DNA of 64,000 bases from Mactromeris polynyma. Lineage: Eukaryota; Mollusca; Bivalvia; Venerida; Mactridae. Each line of letters opens with the position of its first letter. The first letter of the stretch is position 1. A program made the position numbers and the translations under genes. This document shows positions 62,699-64,000 of the stretch, piece after piece. The DNA is taken from NCBI GenBank assembly GCA_032209605.1, contig JASFXZ010000001.1, positions 42,350,619-42,414,618 on the forward strand, written 5' to 3'. Under the pieces are notes generated by a model that had not been told where the DNA came from, made no database searches, and saw only the letters and a program-made list of their open reading frames with translations.

Positions 62699-62945
62699 GC
62701 CCTCTCTGTTAGCTCAGTTGGTACAGCACAGAGCTGTCAACCCGGTAGTCCGGGTTCGTTTCCCAGGGCAGGTCATGTTCTTCTGTGAGATTTGGCTGCG
62801 GTGATTCGACCTCCACCAAGAAGGTACATGCTCTTTGCGGAAAGACAAGTTAGTACTGGCTGATAATTAATTCCAGGAAAACTCGGTTTGATTAACCGAC
62901 TGTCATGTTTAACTGAACAAATGTTTAAAACTGGCATTCAACCGA
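62699..62945 (+). mobile_element. tRNA-derived SINE, nearly complete
   Basis: The head gccctctctgttagctcagt ... gggttcgtttcccagggc folds with an acceptor stem (gccct/agggc), an exact A-box tagctcagttggta and a B-box ggttcgtttcc. The anticodon stem does not pair, so it is not a working tRNA. The body shares tttgcggaaagacaag and tactggctgataa with the copy at 27281. Confidence 0.7.
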
Positions 62946-63339
62946 ATAAAACAAGCACATGGAAATACGCTAGCCACTCCGGTCAGATGAAACTTATAGC
63001 ATATTGCTTATAAGTGTTTGTCGCCAAGTATTCGAAAATGTCCAATGAACCAAATCAAAATGCAACAGGCGATAGTCACACATATAACAGATTAGCCGAA
63101 TGAATTGGAGAGTTGAAGCTCATACCTAGAGGGTTTTATTATCAGAACATATATTCACACGTAAAGCTGAACAACGAGTGATTCTGTCTACTGTCTATAT
63201 TAAGAAAGGAAAACACAACATGTATGTGTTGGTCTTTAGGTGTATTGTAAAAAGGTAGCAAACCTGAACGAAGAATCGTTCATTTAACTACATTACTTTT
63301 AACAAACATTGACTCACTGGTGATTAATTAATTGATTAT
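62946..63339. other. intergenic, nothing recognised
   Basis: No repeat copy or coding signal identified between the SINE and the next dispersed repeat. Confidence 0.45.
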
Positions 63340-63545
63340 ATCATCAAGGGGAACGCCACATACAAATGAGAATGCCTCCCCACATTGAACTAAAGGAAGC
63401 AACAGTTTACAAATATTAGGGACTAATGAGGTGCAATGGTAAATAGGTATGGGAATAGCGGTGCAACGAAAGGTCTGACCCATCAGAAACAACTATGGAC
63501 AATTTACGGGGATAACAAGGGGTAAAAGTTTAATGGATGGAACAC
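63340..63545 (-). mobile_element. gtatgtggcgttccctg repeat family, copy
   Basis: On the minus strand: tgtttctgatgggtcagacc, then ttaccattgcacctc, tgtggggaggcatt and tgtatgtggcgttcccc. Reverse orientation to most copies in this half of the window. Confidence 0.75.
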
Positions 63546-64000
63546 ATCACGTAACACGCCAAGAAAATCAATAATCATTGGCCGAAAGACGGTAGGTACG
63601 TCTATTATCACCCATCGGATACGTTTGTGCATTGCGTAACTTTTTCCTTTATATAATTATTTTCGTGTAAGGGCAGTATAAATCTCTTATCCACCACTTC
63701 AATAAAGACACATTTTGCTGGCCCGGTCTTAATTGTTCGTCAATGTGTAAAAGGAATTATTAGAACGACTTTCTTTAGAACCAAGCATGGTCTCAATTTA
63801 CTGAGAAATCATCGTATATATGTTCATGTCTCCTTATCCTTTGGGATGGCTCTGAACACTGTATCTGCCATTTCTTGCTCTACTACTCAAGTTAGGTTAT
63901 CACATACATCCATATTGGCGAAATACCAGCACCGGAAATGTCCCTTTTCACTTACCTTTCCCAGTGTAAGAAACAAAATTTAAAAAAAACTCGGGTGTTT
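63546..64000. other. intergenic window end
   Basis: Apart from the block ending ctactactcaagtta shared with 60410, nothing recognised. Confidence 0.45.

Noticed and set aside
62699..62772. Functional tRNA gene
   Set aside because: A-box, B-box and acceptor stem are present but the anticodon stem does not pair, and a SINE body follows.

Overview
The window looks like nuclear DNA of a bivalve mollusc. It is visibly AT-rich. Its two recognisable genes are split by GT-AG introns, one being a secreted C1q-domain protein of the kind greatly expanded in bivalves. It is also crowded with short non-autonomous transposons, tRNA-derived SINEs, minisatellites and the dispersed GTCCGTCCG / gaccttgacctttgacc repeats familiar from bivalve genomes. 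The species cannot be named from sequence alone.

Positions 1-26406, minus strand: most of a NEDD4-family HECT E3 ubiquitin ligase. Eighteen exons were placed by splice sites, reading phase and family resemblance. They encode a C2 domain, four WW domains and the start of the HECT domain; the rest of HECT lies beyond position 1. Its introns hold SINE and MITE copies, a 41-bp minisatellite, a 45-bp tandem repeat, a large inverted duplication and two inverted copies of one repeat 18 kb apart.

Positions 26407-31842: intergenic, with a possible NEDD4 promoter, a tRNA-derived SINE and one copy of a dispersed repeat.

Positions 31843-34002, minus strand: a complete three-exon gene for a 377-residue secreted protein with a signal peptide, a long predicted coiled-coil region containing a CxxC pair, and a C-terminal C1q domain.

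Positions 34003-64000: no confident gene. This stretch holds a 29-bp satellite array of about 40 units, an 80-bp triplication, repeated copies of several transposon families, a decayed Harbinger/HARBI1-type transposase, a possible BED-finger remnant and one isolated signal-anchor-like exon on the plus strand.

The two genes are neighbours on the same strand, but nothing in the sequence suggests they work together. One is a cytoplasmic membrane-trafficking ubiquitin ligase; the other is a secreted lectin-like or immune-type protein. I found no clear new multi-gene system. The most distinctive signals are the repeat structures: CRE-rich palindromic MITEs, elements with paired TAGGAA clusters, block duplication in the 29-bp array, and intronic inverted repeats in the NEDD4-like gene. 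The possible regulated microexon of that gene also stands out.
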